Origin: Pannonibacter anstelovis
GTDB lineage: Bacteria > Pseudomonadota > Alphaproteobacteria > Rhizobiales > Stappiaceae
Assembly: GCF_036881715.1 (NCBI RefSeq)
Contig: NZ_JBAKBF010000004.1
Location: 1-64,000, forward strand
DNA length: 64,000 nt
Direction: 5' to 3'
Under the pieces are notes generated by a model that worked only from the letters and a program-made list of their open reading frames with translations, did no database searches and was not told where the DNA came from. A program made the position numbers and the translations under genes. Below, piece after piece: positions 52,337 to 60,895 of the stretch. Positions within the stretch are counted from its first letter, which is position 1; every line of letters begins with the position of its first letter.

Positions 52337-53524
52337 TCAGGAACCGCTGGGAGCAGCTGCGGGCTTGGAAGCTGCGTCCGCAGCCGGTTTGGGCGCCTGA
52401 CGTCCGGCAATGTTCAACTGCGCCCCCTCACGGGCCAGATGCAGCCCCTCGGAGATGACCTCATCACCCGGCTTCAGATTGGCCTCTACGAGCACGCTGG
52501 TGGTGTTCCGCTGAATGATCCGGACGAGCTCACGCTTCGCCTTGCCGTCACGAACTGCCCAGACGAAAGCACCGTCCGGCCCCCACTGTACCGCCAGCGG
52601 GTTCACCGCAGCATATTTGTCGCCGGGGAACTGCATCTCAACCTGGAAGGACATGCCGGGACGCAGCCGGTCTCCGGCGTTGCGGATGCTCGCTTGCACC
52701 TGAAGCGTACGGCTTTCAGTCTCGACCCGGTTGTCCACGGCACTGACTTCACCGCTGTAAACCTCACCGGGGCGGGCGACCGACTCTGCCGTAAGCGGCG
52801 CGCCGACGGAAATACCGGCAAAGCGCTCGGGGATCCAGAAGTCGACAAGGATTTCAGAGCGATCCTCGACCGTCGCAATCACAGAGGATGACGTGACATA
52901 GTTTCCGGCTGTAATCGGCAGAATTCCAACGATGCCGTCAATCGGGCTTTCAACCGAGCGGCGCGACAGGGCAAGGCGCGCCTCACGCAGGGCAAGACGG
53001 GCGTTGTCCGCAGCAAGCTCTGCATCGGTCACCTGCACATCGCTGGCGGCGTTGGACTGACGCAGCTGGCGGGTCCGCTTGAGACGTGCCTCGGCATCCT
53101 TCAGGGCGATACCGGCGCGCTCAGCCGCTATCTCCTCAGCTTCGGAATCGAGCTTGGCGATGATTTCGCCGCGCTTCACCGAAGCGCCGGAATTGACCAG
53201 GATTGCGGTCATCCTGCCAGACTCGAAGGGACGCACCTCGACCGACCGCGCAGCGCGGCCCGAACCGATGGCTGAAAGACGGTCATTGATCGTCTGCTCG
53301 ATCACGGGAGAGACGACAACCACCCCCTGAGGGCCACGTCCTCCGCCATTGCCTTGACCACGGCTCTGACCATCGCCTGCACCAGGTGCAGTCGAGGCGG
53401 CGGCGAGCCAGCCCAGCCCGGCAGGCGCCAGAATCTCGCCCGCACCTGGATAAAACCTCGCCCAAAGGCCAAAGCCAGCGGCGATGATGACAAGACTTAA
53501 AAGCGATTGTCTCCAGAGCGACAC
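52337..53524 (-). CDS. RND efflux periplasmic adaptor subunit
   Basis: A 395-residue membrane-fusion protein. It has an N-terminal anchor (residues 6-24), a Gly/Gln-rich linker (about 50-66), lipoyl half-motifs (VRPFESGRMTAILVNSGASVKRGEIIAKLDS and SPIDGIVGILPITAGNYV), a coiled-coil hairpin between them (about 130-180) and a beta-barrel (FWIPERFAGISVGAPL). Start GTG 53524 has GGAG 7 bases upstream. It carries the RND pump to the outer-membrane channel. Confidence 0.94.
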   Translation of the reverse strand: MSLWRQSLLSLVIIAAGFGLWARFYPGAGEILAPAGLGWLAAASTAPGAGDGQSRGQGNGGGRGPQGVVVVSPVIEQTINDRLSAIGSGRAARSVEVRPFESGRMTAILVNSGASVKRGEIIAKLDSEAEEIAAERAGIALKDAEARLKRTRQLRQSNAASDVQVTDAELAADNARLALREARLALSRRSVESPIDGIVGILPITAGNYVTSSSVIATVEDRSEILVDFWIPERFAGISVGAPLTAESVARPGEVYSGEVSAVDNRVETESRTLQVQASIRNAGDRLRPGMSFQVEMQFPGDKYAAVNPLAVQWGPDGAFVWAVRDGKAKRELVRIIQRNTTSVLVEANLKPGDEVISEGLHLAREGAQLNIAGRQAPKPAADAASKPAAAPSGS

Positions 53525-53805
53525 ATGAAACTCCAGTTCAAAATTTTCCGTTCAGCCGCCAAGCCCGAAACCGGTATCGCCCTGCCATCACGACACTATC
53601 TAGCGTGAACACCATACGGGGAAACATCAAAATTTTTTGACCCGGTTGCCAGCGGAGAATTGCGGCAACTCAGGTCAAACTGAAGGCTAGGGGCAAGAAA
53701 GCCCCGGAAAATTTGTACCAGAGTGTATCAGGCAGGTTCCGGCCAGCGCGCTTCGCCGCTCTTGAGCCGCACGCAGCCGTACCAAAGACAGAGACAGGAA
53801 CGCCC
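53525..53805. other. Intergenic region upstream of the RND operon
   Basis: 281 bases without a gene. It must hold the promoter of the adaptor-pump operon and the 3' end of the P450 unit. I see no clear operator, terminator or promoter in it, and no TetR-like regulator gene next to the pump. Confidence 0.4.
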
Positions 53806-54999
53806 TTATGACGCCGCCCGCTCCTTCGCCAGAGCAGCCAGATCGAAGCCACAGGCTTCCAGGTCTGCCCGGGAGGGCGGGCTTGCCCCGGCAAGAAGCT
53901 TGCGGGCCTGCATGTGGATCTTGGCGTCATTGACCGTCTCGACCGCCGAAAGCACCCCGCCGCGCAGGCGCAGAACGGCAGCAGGCCCGAGAGCCAGACT
54001 TTCATCCCCCGGCCCGGCAAGGCCTGCGATCTGCAGCTTCCAGTCTGCCTGATCCGACCAGAACCACGGCACGGCGGCATAGGGTTCGCCCGCACCTTTC
54101 ACGAGACGCCGGGCAATGTGGCGGGCGTGATCAGTGGCCGCCTGCACGCTCTCAAGGCGAATACGCGCGCCCGTCACCGGATCAGGGAAGGACGCGCAAT
54201 CCCCCAGCGCGGAGATGGAAGGATCGGAGGTCAGGAGCTGGCCGTCCACCGCGATGCCGTTCGCTATCTCAAGCCCCGCCTCTGCCGCAAGCTCCGTATT
54301 CGGCACGACACCTGCCGCCAGCAGCACAAGATCCGCCGCAATGCCCGAACCATCGGCAAGCGTAACACCTTCGTCCGTCACTGCACTCACCGGCTGGCCC
54401 AGCAGAATGCGGGTGCCCATGCCTTCGTGCAGGGAGAGAAACCGGGCCGAAAGCTCCGGCGACAGCACACGCGCCATCAGGCGCGGGGCGGCTTCCGCCA
54501 CAGTCACCTCATGCCCGGCAGCGCGGGCAACGGCGGCAAACTCCAGGCCGATGAAGCCGCCGCCAATGATGGCAATGCGGCGGGGCCGTTCCAGCTTACC
54601 GCGCAGCCTTGCCGCATCTTCCAGCGTGCGCAGGTCCAGCACCCGCTCAAGTCCGGGAATGGGCGGGCGCAGGTTGCGGGTGCCGGTGGCGAGGATCAGA
54701 TGATCGTAGGGATATACCGTGCCGCCCGCATGCACCTCACGGCCTTCACGGTCAATACGTTCCGCCCGGACGCCGGAAACGAGCGTAACCCCATTCTTTT
54801 CGAAGAAAGCGGCCGGGCGCAGTTCCAGCCGCGAGCCGTCACCATCCTTCAGATAGGCCTTCGACAATGGCGGGCGCTGATAGGGCAGGCCAGGTTCGGC
54901 ACCGATCAGCGTGATCTCGCCGGCAAACCCTTCCTGCCGAAGGCTCATGGCCGCCTGCAGGCCGCCCTGCCCCGCCCCGATGATGACGATCCGCCGCAT
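53806..54999 (-). CDS. FAD-dependent ferredoxin reductase
   Basis: A 397-residue NAD(P)H oxidoreductase of the putidaredoxin/rubredoxin reductase type. FAD binds at RIVIIGAGQGGLQAA (residues 3-17) and ALGDCASF (about 270). The NAD-binding Rossmann repeat is IAIIGGGFIGLEFAAVARAAGHEVTVAE (about 143-170). The C-terminal dimerisation domain includes PWFWSDQADWKLQIAG, typical of class I P450 partners. AAAGGGG precedes ATG 54999. It lies 18 bases after the ferredoxin gene and delivers electrons to the P450. Confidence 0.94.
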   Translation of the reverse strand: MRRIVIIGAGQGGLQAAMSLRQEGFAGEITLIGAEPGLPYQRPPLSKAYLKDGDGSRLELRPAAFFEKNGVTLVSGVRAERIDREGREVHAGGTVYPYDHLILATGTRNLRPPIPGLERVLDLRTLEDAARLRGKLERPRRIAIIGGGFIGLEFAAVARAAGHEVTVAEAAPRLMARVLSPELSARFLSLHEGMGTRILLGQPVSAVTDEGVTLADGSGIAADLVLLAAGVVPNTELAAEAGLEIANGIAVDGQLLTSDPSISALGDCASFPDPVTGARIRLESVQAATDHARHIARRLVKGAGEPYAAVPWFWSDQADWKLQIAGLAGPGDESLALGPAAVLRLRGGVLSAVETVNDAKIHMQARKLLAGASPPSRADLEACGFDLAALAKERAAS

Positions 55000-55017
55000 G
55001 GTCTGCCCCTTTTCAGC

Positions 55018-55341
55018 TCACATCTGCTCTTCAGGCAGATGCACGACGAGGCCATCCAGCGCCGGGCTGAGCCGGATCTGGCAAGACAGGCGCGAGCTCG
55101 GCTTCACCTCGGCGGCGCCGCAGTCCAGCATGTCTTCCTCGCCGTCGCGCCGCTCTCCGGCGGCGTCCAGCCACTCATCGTCCACGTAGCAATGGCAGGT
55201 GGCGCACATCATGGCACCGCCGCATTCGCCGACGATGCCCTCCACATCATGGGCCACCGCCGTGTGCATCACGGTGTCGCCCTCTTTCCCATCCACCTCG
55301 GTGCGCGTGCCATCGTGGTGCACGTAGGTCACCTTCACCAT
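55018..55341 (-). CDS. [2Fe-2S] ferredoxin, adrenodoxin/putidaredoxin type
   Basis: A 107-residue ferredoxin. Cluster ligands follow C-x5-C-x2-C (GECGGAMMCATC, about residues 39-48) with the fourth Cys in MLDCGAAEVKPSSRLSCQI. The latter block, with RLSCQI, is typical of the P450-linked vertebrate-type ferredoxins. Asp-rich helix 3 (EEDMLD) is the probable P450 docking site. It lies between the P450 and the reductase genes. Confidence 0.95.
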   Translation of the reverse strand: MVKVTYVHHDGTRTEVDGKEGDTVMHTAVAHDVEGIVGECGGAMMCATCHCYVDDEWLDAAGERRDGEEDMLDCGAAEVKPSSRLSCQIRLSPALDGLVVHLPEEQM

Positions 55342-55389
55342 GTCTCTCCCTCCTCCATTCGAGACCTTGCGAAACTTGAAACCGCCAGC

Positions 55390-56565
55390 CTAGTTCAGCT
55401 TAACCGGCAGATTGATAGGCCCGCGGAAGCCGAAGCCTTTCCACTTGACCGCAGACGGGTCCGGCAATTCCATGTCCGGGAACCGGTCAAACAGCAGCGG
55501 CAGCATGATCTGGCCGACCGTGCGGCGGGCAATATGGGCACCGGCGCAATGGTGCGGGCCGCTGCCGAAGGCCTGATGCGGGTTCTTGTCCCGGAAGACG
55601 AAGAACTCCTCGCCGTTCTCGTAAATCTCCTCATCCCGGTTGGCGGAGGCCTGAATGGTCATCACCGTGTCACCCTTCGGGATCTCGAAGCCCCCGATCT
55701 CCGTGTCCTCAAGCACCCGGCGGGACGAGGCCTGGATCGGTGCCACCCAGCGCACGCCTTCCTCAAACGCCTGCTCCCAGGCCTCCTGACGGCGCACTTC
55801 GGCGAGCTGATCCGGGTTGGTCAGCAGGCCATAGATGATGGTCGCCAGCGCATCACGCGGCTCGTTGATGCCGCCGCCAATGGCAATCTTGATGTTGGCG
55901 TAGATCTGACTGAGCGGGATCGGGTCCGGCGCATTCAGCATGACCGAGAAGGCCGACGCATTGGGCTCTGCCTTGTGGCGGGCCTGAAGCCTGTCGAACA
56001 GCGCGTTCATCTCCGCATTCGCCTTGTCGCTGGCCTCGAAGGGCTCCGGCCGCCAGCCGAAATTGCCCGCCCCGTCAATGAGAAGCTGCGACCAGCGCTG
56101 CATCTCTTCGTCGGTCGCTTCCTCTACGCCGAGAATATGCGCCAGAATGCGCGCCGCCACCGGGCCGCAAAGATCCGTGAACAGATCCACCGTCTGGCCG
56201 CGCGGCAGGCGGGACACGTAGTCTTCGGCGATGGACTGATAAAGTCCGGCCCAATTGCTGCGGATCACCTTTGGCGTGAAGGCCGGCTGCATGGCCATGC
56301 GCTCGCGCCGGTGCTCCTCGCCGTCCTTGCGCATCAGGGTATGGGCCTGAAAGGCCGGCTTCATCGGCGTGTTGGGATCATCGGAGCTGAACAGATCCGG
56401 ATTGTCCTTCACCGCCTTGGTGTGAACGGCCTTGGTCAGGAACGTGCGTTTGACCGAAGCAACGCGGATGACAGGCGTTTCAGCCCGCATGCGGCGGTAG
56501 ACCGGATAAGGGTCGTCCGTCAGCTGGGCAATCGTGGTGGTCTCGTCGAGTGGCGCGAGCGGCAT
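55390..56565 (-). CDS. Cytochrome P450
   Basis: A 391-residue soluble bacterial P450. The heme loop is FGSGPHHCAGAHIA (Cys about 340), and ExxR occurs as EEGVRW. The I-helix reads AIGGGINEPRDAL; aligned with the GGLDTV of P450cam it has Asn-Glu-Pro where the acid-alcohol pair Asp-Thr is expected. GGAGGAGG precedes ATG 56565. It heads a P450-ferredoxin-reductase operon, so the three genes form a complete class I system. The substrate is unknown. Confidence 0.95.
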   Translation of the reverse strand: MPLAPLDETTTIAQLTDDPYPVYRRMRAETPVIRVASVKRTFLTKAVHTKAVKDNPDLFSSDDPNTPMKPAFQAHTLMRKDGEEHRRERMAMQPAFTPKVIRSNWAGLYQSIAEDYVSRLPRGQTVDLFTDLCGPVAARILAHILGVEEATDEEMQRWSQLLIDGAGNFGWRPEPFEASDKANAEMNALFDRLQARHKAEPNASAFSVMLNAPDPIPLSQIYANIKIAIGGGINEPRDALATIIYGLLTNPDQLAEVRRQEAWEQAFEEGVRWVAPIQASSRRVLEDTEIGGFEIPKGDTVMTIQASANRDEEIYENGEEFFVFRDKNPHQAFGSGPHHCAGAHIARRTVGQIMLPLLFDRFPDMELPDPSAVKWKGFGFRGPINLPVKLN

Positions 56566-56691
56566 GTGCAGTCCTCCTCCCTTGATCTGCAATCCGTGGC
56601 TCCACGAAAGCGCATGAGCCTTGACGCGGCAATGCGGTTTCCTTGATACCTGAAATCGGAAAATTTGATGGAGCGATTGGGAGAGCGCGCC

Positions 56692-57636
56692 ATGCTGGAG
56701 GAAAAGCCGGATAACAAACCGGGCGCTGCACGGGCGGGGCCTCTGGGGGTGGATTTTGCCGCGCTCAACACCCTGCATGTGGTGCATGCGCAAGGCTCCT
56801 TCAGCCGGGCGGCGGAGGTGCTGGGGCTTAACCAGTCCGCCGTCAGCTACACGATCGACAAGCTGCGCAAGGTCTTTGCCGATCCGCTGTTTCTGAGGGT
56901 CGAAGGACAGCAGATGCCGACCGCGCGGTGCGAGCAGATCCTCGCCAGCACCCGCACCATGCTGGATGATTTCCTGCGCCTTGCCGAGCCGGACCCGCTG
57001 GATCTCGCCCGCATCGAAGGGCGCTATGTCATCGCCTGCAACTACTATGAGCGGATAATTATCATTCCCGAGATCGTGCGGGACCTGCGCCTGGCTGCCC
57101 CCGGTTTCACCATCGAGATCATTCCATCAGCCGACATTGGCCCGGACCAGCTTGTGCGCTCGCATGCGGACCTGCTGCTTGGCCCCTTCCGCCGCAACGA
57201 TGCTGCCTTTTACAGCCGCAAACTGTTCGATGAGCATTATGTCTGCGCAATGGACAGGGAGCACCCGCTGGCGGGCAAGACGCTGACGCTCGAGGACTAT
57301 CTGGCGCTGGACCATGTCGCAGCCACCTATGGCGGGCTTTGGAAATCCGGCTATCTCAGGGAGCTGGAGGCCATGGGACACCGGCTGAGGGCCAGCCTTG
57401 AAGTGCCAAGCCCCGCCGGGCTGCCCCGCCTTATCCGCACCACAGGCTATGTGGCCACCATGCCGGGCCTTCTGGCGCAGTATTTCTCGGACGAGCTGCA
57501 CATCACTCCCTGTCCGGTGCCAGCCCCCTTTGACGTGCTGATGGTCTGGACCGAGAGGGTGCACAAGTCCCCGCTCCACCGCCAGATCCGGGAGGTCATC
57601 GCCCAATCCGTCAGCCGGACAGTGGGGCGCGGATGA
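56692..57636 (+). CDS. LysR-family regulator divergent from the P450 operon
   Basis: A 314-residue LysR-type regulator with the NodD-like DNA-binding end (DFAALNTLHVVHAQGSFSRAAEVLGLNQSAVSYTIDKLRKVFADPLFLR, about residues 21-69) and an effector domain. ATG 56692 has GGGAGAG upstream; ATG 56668 is an alternative start. It is separated by 126 bases from the P450 gene, whose operon it probably controls in response to the P450 substrate (inference). Confidence 0.9.
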   Translation: MLEEKPDNKPGAARAGPLGVDFAALNTLHVVHAQGSFSRAAEVLGLNQSAVSYTIDKLRKVFADPLFLRVEGQQMPTARCEQILASTRTMLDDFLRLAEPDPLDLARIEGRYVIACNYYERIIIIPEIVRDLRLAAPGFTIEIIPSADIGPDQLVRSHADLLLGPFRRNDAAFYSRKLFDEHYVCAMDREHPLAGKTLTLEDYLALDHVAATYGGLWKSGYLRELEAMGHRLRASLEVPSPAGLPRLIRTTGYVATMPGLLAQYFSDELHITPCPVPAPFDVLMVWTERVHKSPLHRQIREVIAQSVSRTVGRG

Positions 57637-57752
57637 AATACCTGCAGCATGCATGAAAGCTGTCATGTGATGGCCATATGAGACTGAACAACTCCCGCAA
57701 ACATTGCTTGAGCCAGCTCTTCCACTGCCAGTTAAAGGACACAGTCCCCGAA

Positions 57753-58556
57753 ATGACCGCTGCCCCGCATTCCGCCGCCATCGCCGCCCGCTTCGATCTG
57801 GCCAGATCCATCGCAACCGAAGCCGCCGCCCTTGCGCTCGACTATTTCAACCGGCGCGAGACGCTGGTGATCGAAACGAAGAAGAACCTGCAGGACGTCG
57901 TCTCCATCGCCGACCGCAATGTCGAGAAGCTCATCCGCGAAAGGGTCGCCGCCACCTTCCCGGAAGATGGTTTCCTCGGCGAGGAATATGGACAGACGGA
58001 CGGCAGTTCGCCCTACACATGGGTGGTGGACCCGATCGACGGCACGGCGCCCTTCGTCAATGGCATGCCCACATGGTGCGTTTCCATTGCCGTTGCCCGC
58101 GACGGCGCACCTGTGGTGGGCGTTATCCTCGCACCTGTCCTGCAGGAAACCTACGCCGCCGCCGAAGGCCATGGCGCGACGCTCAATGGCAAGCCGCTGA
58201 AGCTTGACCCGTCCCGCACCATGCAGAACGGCCTCACTGGCATCAGCAGCAACAGCCACGTCACGCCGGAGCGCACCGGGGCAATCGTCACGGCGCTGAC
58301 GGCAAGGGGCGGCAACATGATCCGCAACGGCTCGGGCGCGCTGATGCTGGCCTATGTTTCGGCCGGCCGGCTCGTCGGCTTTTACGAGCCCTACATGCAC
58401 GCCTGGGACTGCATGGCCGGCTTCTGCCTCGTCAAGGAGGCCGGTGGCTTCCACGAACCGTTCCCCGCCACCGCCTTCGGTCTCGGCAAGGGCGCCCCTG
58501 TTATCGCGGCCGGACCGGGGGCGAAGGACGACATCTGGGCTTTGGCGCAGCTGTGA
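57753..58556 (+). CDS. Inositol monophosphatase-family phosphatase (HisN-like)
   Basis: A 267-residue Mg-dependent phosphatase. Metal-site motifs are GEEYG (about residue 72), DPIDGTAPFVNGMPTW (about 90-105) and MHAWDCMAGFCLVKEAGG (about 210-227). The family includes inositol-1-phosphatase, 3'(2'),5'-bisphosphate nucleotidase and the HisN histidinol-phosphatase; in alphaproteobacteria this subtype is often annotated HisN, but no his genes are near. I start at ATG 57753; upstream codons add a poorly conserved 25 residues. Confidence 0.85.
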   Translation: MTAAPHSAAIAARFDLARSIATEAAALALDYFNRRETLVIETKKNLQDVVSIADRNVEKLIRERVAATFPEDGFLGEEYGQTDGSSPYTWVVDPIDGTAPFVNGMPTWCVSIAVARDGAPVVGVILAPVLQETYAAAEGHGATLNGKPLKLDPSRTMQNGLTGISSNSHVTPERTGAIVTALTARGGNMIRNGSGALMLAYVSAGRLVGFYEPYMHAWDCMAGFCLVKEAGGFHEPFPATAFGLGKGAPVIAAGPGAKDDIWALAQL

Positions 58557-58584
58557 GTTAGGCTTTCACAACACGTCCAAACAC

Positions 58585-58615
58585 AAAGGCCGGGCATCGC
58601 TGCCCGGCCTTTGAC
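58585..58615. terminator. Bidirectional hairpin terminator
   Basis: AAAGGCCGGGCA (58585-58596) pairs with TGCCCGGCCTTT (58601-58612) around TCGC. It lies between the convergent phosphatase and uxuA genes. Confidence 0.88.
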
Positions 58616-58637
58616 GTTCATGATCTGACGCGGCAGA

Positions 58638-59798
58638 TCAGATGAAAGCGCGGATGGCGCGTTCGACGCCGCGCAACTCGGCAAGCCCGCGAAGACGGCC
58701 AATCGCCGGATAGCCGGGGTTGGAGGTCTTGCGCAGGTCATCCAGCAGCTGATGTCCATGGTCCGGACGCATCGGCAGTTCCACACCACGGCGGCGCTCG
58801 GCCAGCAGCACGGCTTTGATCACCGCAACCATGTCCACGTCGCCATCAAGGTGAGCGGCTTCATGGAAGCTGCGCGGATCGGCCTCGCGCTTGGTGGCGC
58901 GCAGATGCAGGAAATGCACCCGGTCCGCATGGGTTTCGAACATTTCGACCAGATTGTTGTCCGGCCGCACGCCATAGGAGCCGGTGCAGAAGGTGAAGCC
59001 GTTGGCGGGGCTGTCCACCATCTCCGCAATCGCCTTCATGTCGGCAGCGGTGGAGACCACCCGCGGCAGGCCGAACAGCGGGCGCGGCGGATCATCGGGA
59101 TGGATGGCGAGCACGACGCCTTCCTTCTCGGCCACAGGAATGACGATCTTCAGGAAGGCTGCAAGGTTGGCGCGCAGACGCTCCGCATCGACTTCGGCAT
59201 AGGTGGCAAGGCGGGCGCGGAAGCTGTCGAGCGAATAGCTTTCTTCAGCGCCCGGCAGGCCGGCGATGATGTTGGCCATCAGCTTGGCCACATCAGCTTC
59301 GCTCATGGCAGCGTGAGCTGCGCGGGCCTGTTCGATTTCCTGCGCGCTGTATTCAGCCTCTGCGCCCTCGCGCTTCAGGATGAACAGGTCGAAGGCTGCG
59401 AAGGCATCGGCATCAAAGCGCAGGCAGCGGGCACCATCGGGCAGCTCGAAGGCCAGATCCGTACGGGTCCAGTCGATCACCGGCATGAAGTTGTAGCAGA
59501 TGGTGCGGATGCCGCAGCGGGCAAGGTTCACCATGCTCGCCACCCAGGCTTCGGCATAACGCTCCCAGCCCGGCGCGGCGGTCTTGATGTCCTCATGGAT
59601 CGGAATGCTCTCGACCACGGACCAGGTGAGTCCGGCCGCTTCGATCATGGCCTTGCGCTCGAGAATGCGCTCCACCGGCCAGACCGTGCCATTCGGCTGG
59701 TCATGCAGGGCGGAGACGATGCCGGTGGCACCAGCCTGACGGATATCTGCGAGCGAGACGGGATCGGCCGGGCCGAACCAGCGCCATGTCTGTTCCAT
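58638..59798 (-). CDS. uxuA: Mannonate dehydratase
   Basis: UxuA dehydrates D-mannonate to 2-keto-3-deoxygluconate in the glucuronate branch. The 386-residue protein has MEQTWRWFGPADPVSLADIRQAGATGIVSALH, the metal-binding LAIHPDDPPRPLFGLPRVVS and FCTGSYGVRPDNN (about 250-290), and VHFLHLRATKRE and ELPMRPDHGHQLLDD near the end. It is the only hexuronate enzyme here; uxaC, uxuB and kdgK must be elsewhere. It follows a GntR regulator gene on the same strand. Confidence 0.95.
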   Translation of the reverse strand: MEQTWRWFGPADPVSLADIRQAGATGIVSALHDQPNGTVWPVERILERKAMIEAAGLTWSVVESIPIHEDIKTAAPGWERYAEAWVASMVNLARCGIRTICYNFMPVIDWTRTDLAFELPDGARCLRFDADAFAAFDLFILKREGAEAEYSAQEIEQARAAHAAMSEADVAKLMANIIAGLPGAEESYSLDSFRARLATYAEVDAERLRANLAAFLKIVIPVAEKEGVVLAIHPDDPPRPLFGLPRVVSTAADMKAIAEMVDSPANGFTFCTGSYGVRPDNNLVEMFETHADRVHFLHLRATKREADPRSFHEAAHLDGDVDMVAVIKAVLLAERRRGVELPMRPDHGHQLLDDLRKTSNPGYPAIGRLRGLAELRGVERAIRAFI

Positions 59799-59960
59799 GG
59801 ATGAGGTTCCTCAATTGGAGGCGGTTGGGGACTTGGGAGGAAACGCCGGCACTGGCCTGCCCTGCTTTCGTCTTCGGACAGGCCAAGTTCCGGCTGAAAC
59901 TCGGTACAACGGGCAAGTGCCCTTCTTCAGTGCTCCACTCTTTCCCCGCAAATGCCGCCT

Positions 59961-60710
59961 TCAGGAAACGGCGGCTGCAGCGGGGCGGCTGTCGAACAGA
60001 TAGCCATCAAACTGCGGGTCATCCACGTCGGACAGTTCCATCAGGGTCTGGCGCACGTTGTCCAGGTGCTGCCACATCGCCTGCCGGGCTGCGCGCGGGT
60101 CGCGGCACTGCAGGGCCGTGAGGATCGCCTGATGATCCTCCAGCCAGCGGTGCCGGTAGGTCCGGTCGAAGATGCGCGCATGCAGGCGGGCCCACATGGG
60201 GCTTTGTTCGCGCTTGCGCCACAGCTCGTCGATCATATCGACCAGCACGCTGTTCTGGGTGGCTTCGGCAATGAGATGATGGAACAGCTCATCGCCTGAA
60301 TAGTCACCCGTGTCCTCTGCAATGGCCCGGCGCTCCATCTCCATCGCCTCACGCAGGCGCAGGATGTCAGCCTTGGTCACCGTGGTAGCTGCAAAGGCGG
60401 CGATGGAGCTTTCCAGCACCTGCCGCGCCTGCAGCAATTCGAAAGGACCGATGTCTCCGCGCGTGCCTGTGTCGTCACCGGCGGGCACCTTCACCACATA
60501 GGTGCCGGAGCCCTTGCGCACATCAACAAGCCCCTCGATTTCGAGCCTCAGGATCGCCTCGCGCACGATGGAGCGCGAGACACCCATCTCGTCAGAAATC
60601 TGCCGTTCGGGCTTCATGCGGTCGCCGGGCTGATAACTGCCTTCGGCCAGCTCCCGCCGCAGAGCCTCCGCCACCTCCTCGTAGCGCCGCCTGCCGGATG
60701 CCTCGATCAT
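59961..60710 (-). CDS. GntR/FadR-family regulator, UxuR-like
   Basis: A 249-residue regulator. The winged helix (YEEVAEALRRELAEGSYQPGDRMKPERQISDEMGVSRSIVREAILRLEIEGLVDVRKGSGTYV, about residues 11-75) is followed by an FCD domain (ELLQARQVLESSIAAFAA ... DELFHHLIAEAT). GGAGGAAGAAG precedes ATG 60710. It lies between uxuA and a TRAP binding-protein gene, and operators like those of E. coli UxuR/ExuR occur in the transporter promoter region, so I infer a hexuronate-responsive repressor. Confidence 0.9.
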   Translation of the reverse strand: MIEASGRRRYEEVAEALRRELAEGSYQPGDRMKPERQISDEMGVSRSIVREAILRLEIEGLVDVRKGSGTYVVKVPAGDDTGTRGDIGPFELLQARQVLESSIAAFAATTVTKADILRLREAMEMERRAIAEDTGDYSGDELFHHLIAEATQNSVLVDMIDELWRKREQSPMWARLHARIFDRTYRHRWLEDHQAILTALQCRDPRAARQAMWQHLDNVRQTLMELSDVDDPQFDGYLFDSRPAAAAVS

Positions 60711-60859
60711 CTTCTTCCTCCATCCAGCGTCAGGACCCCTCACTGCGGCCCCGCTCCTCCCGCCGGTCTGCTTCATCCCTCAAGTGTCTGGCAAACTGCC
60801 ACATTGCGTCAATTGCACGATGCAGCGGTTCTGCCCACCTTCCCCCTGAAACATAAGAA

Positions 60860-60886
60860 GAATCCGGGTGCAGGGCACCCGGATTC
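60860..60886 (-). terminator. Hairpin terminator after dctP
   Basis: GAATCCGGGTGC (60860-60871) pairs with GCACCCGGATTC (60875-60886) around AGG, followed on the minus strand by a T-rich TTCTTATG. It begins 9 bases after the dctP stop and partly isolates it from the GntR gene. Confidence 0.82.
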
Positions 60887-60895
60887 CGGTTGTGT

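Noticed and set aside
53914..56646. Plus-strand open frame of 910 codons
   Set aside because: It is antisense to the reductase, ferredoxin and P450 genes, all of which have clear catalytic motifs.
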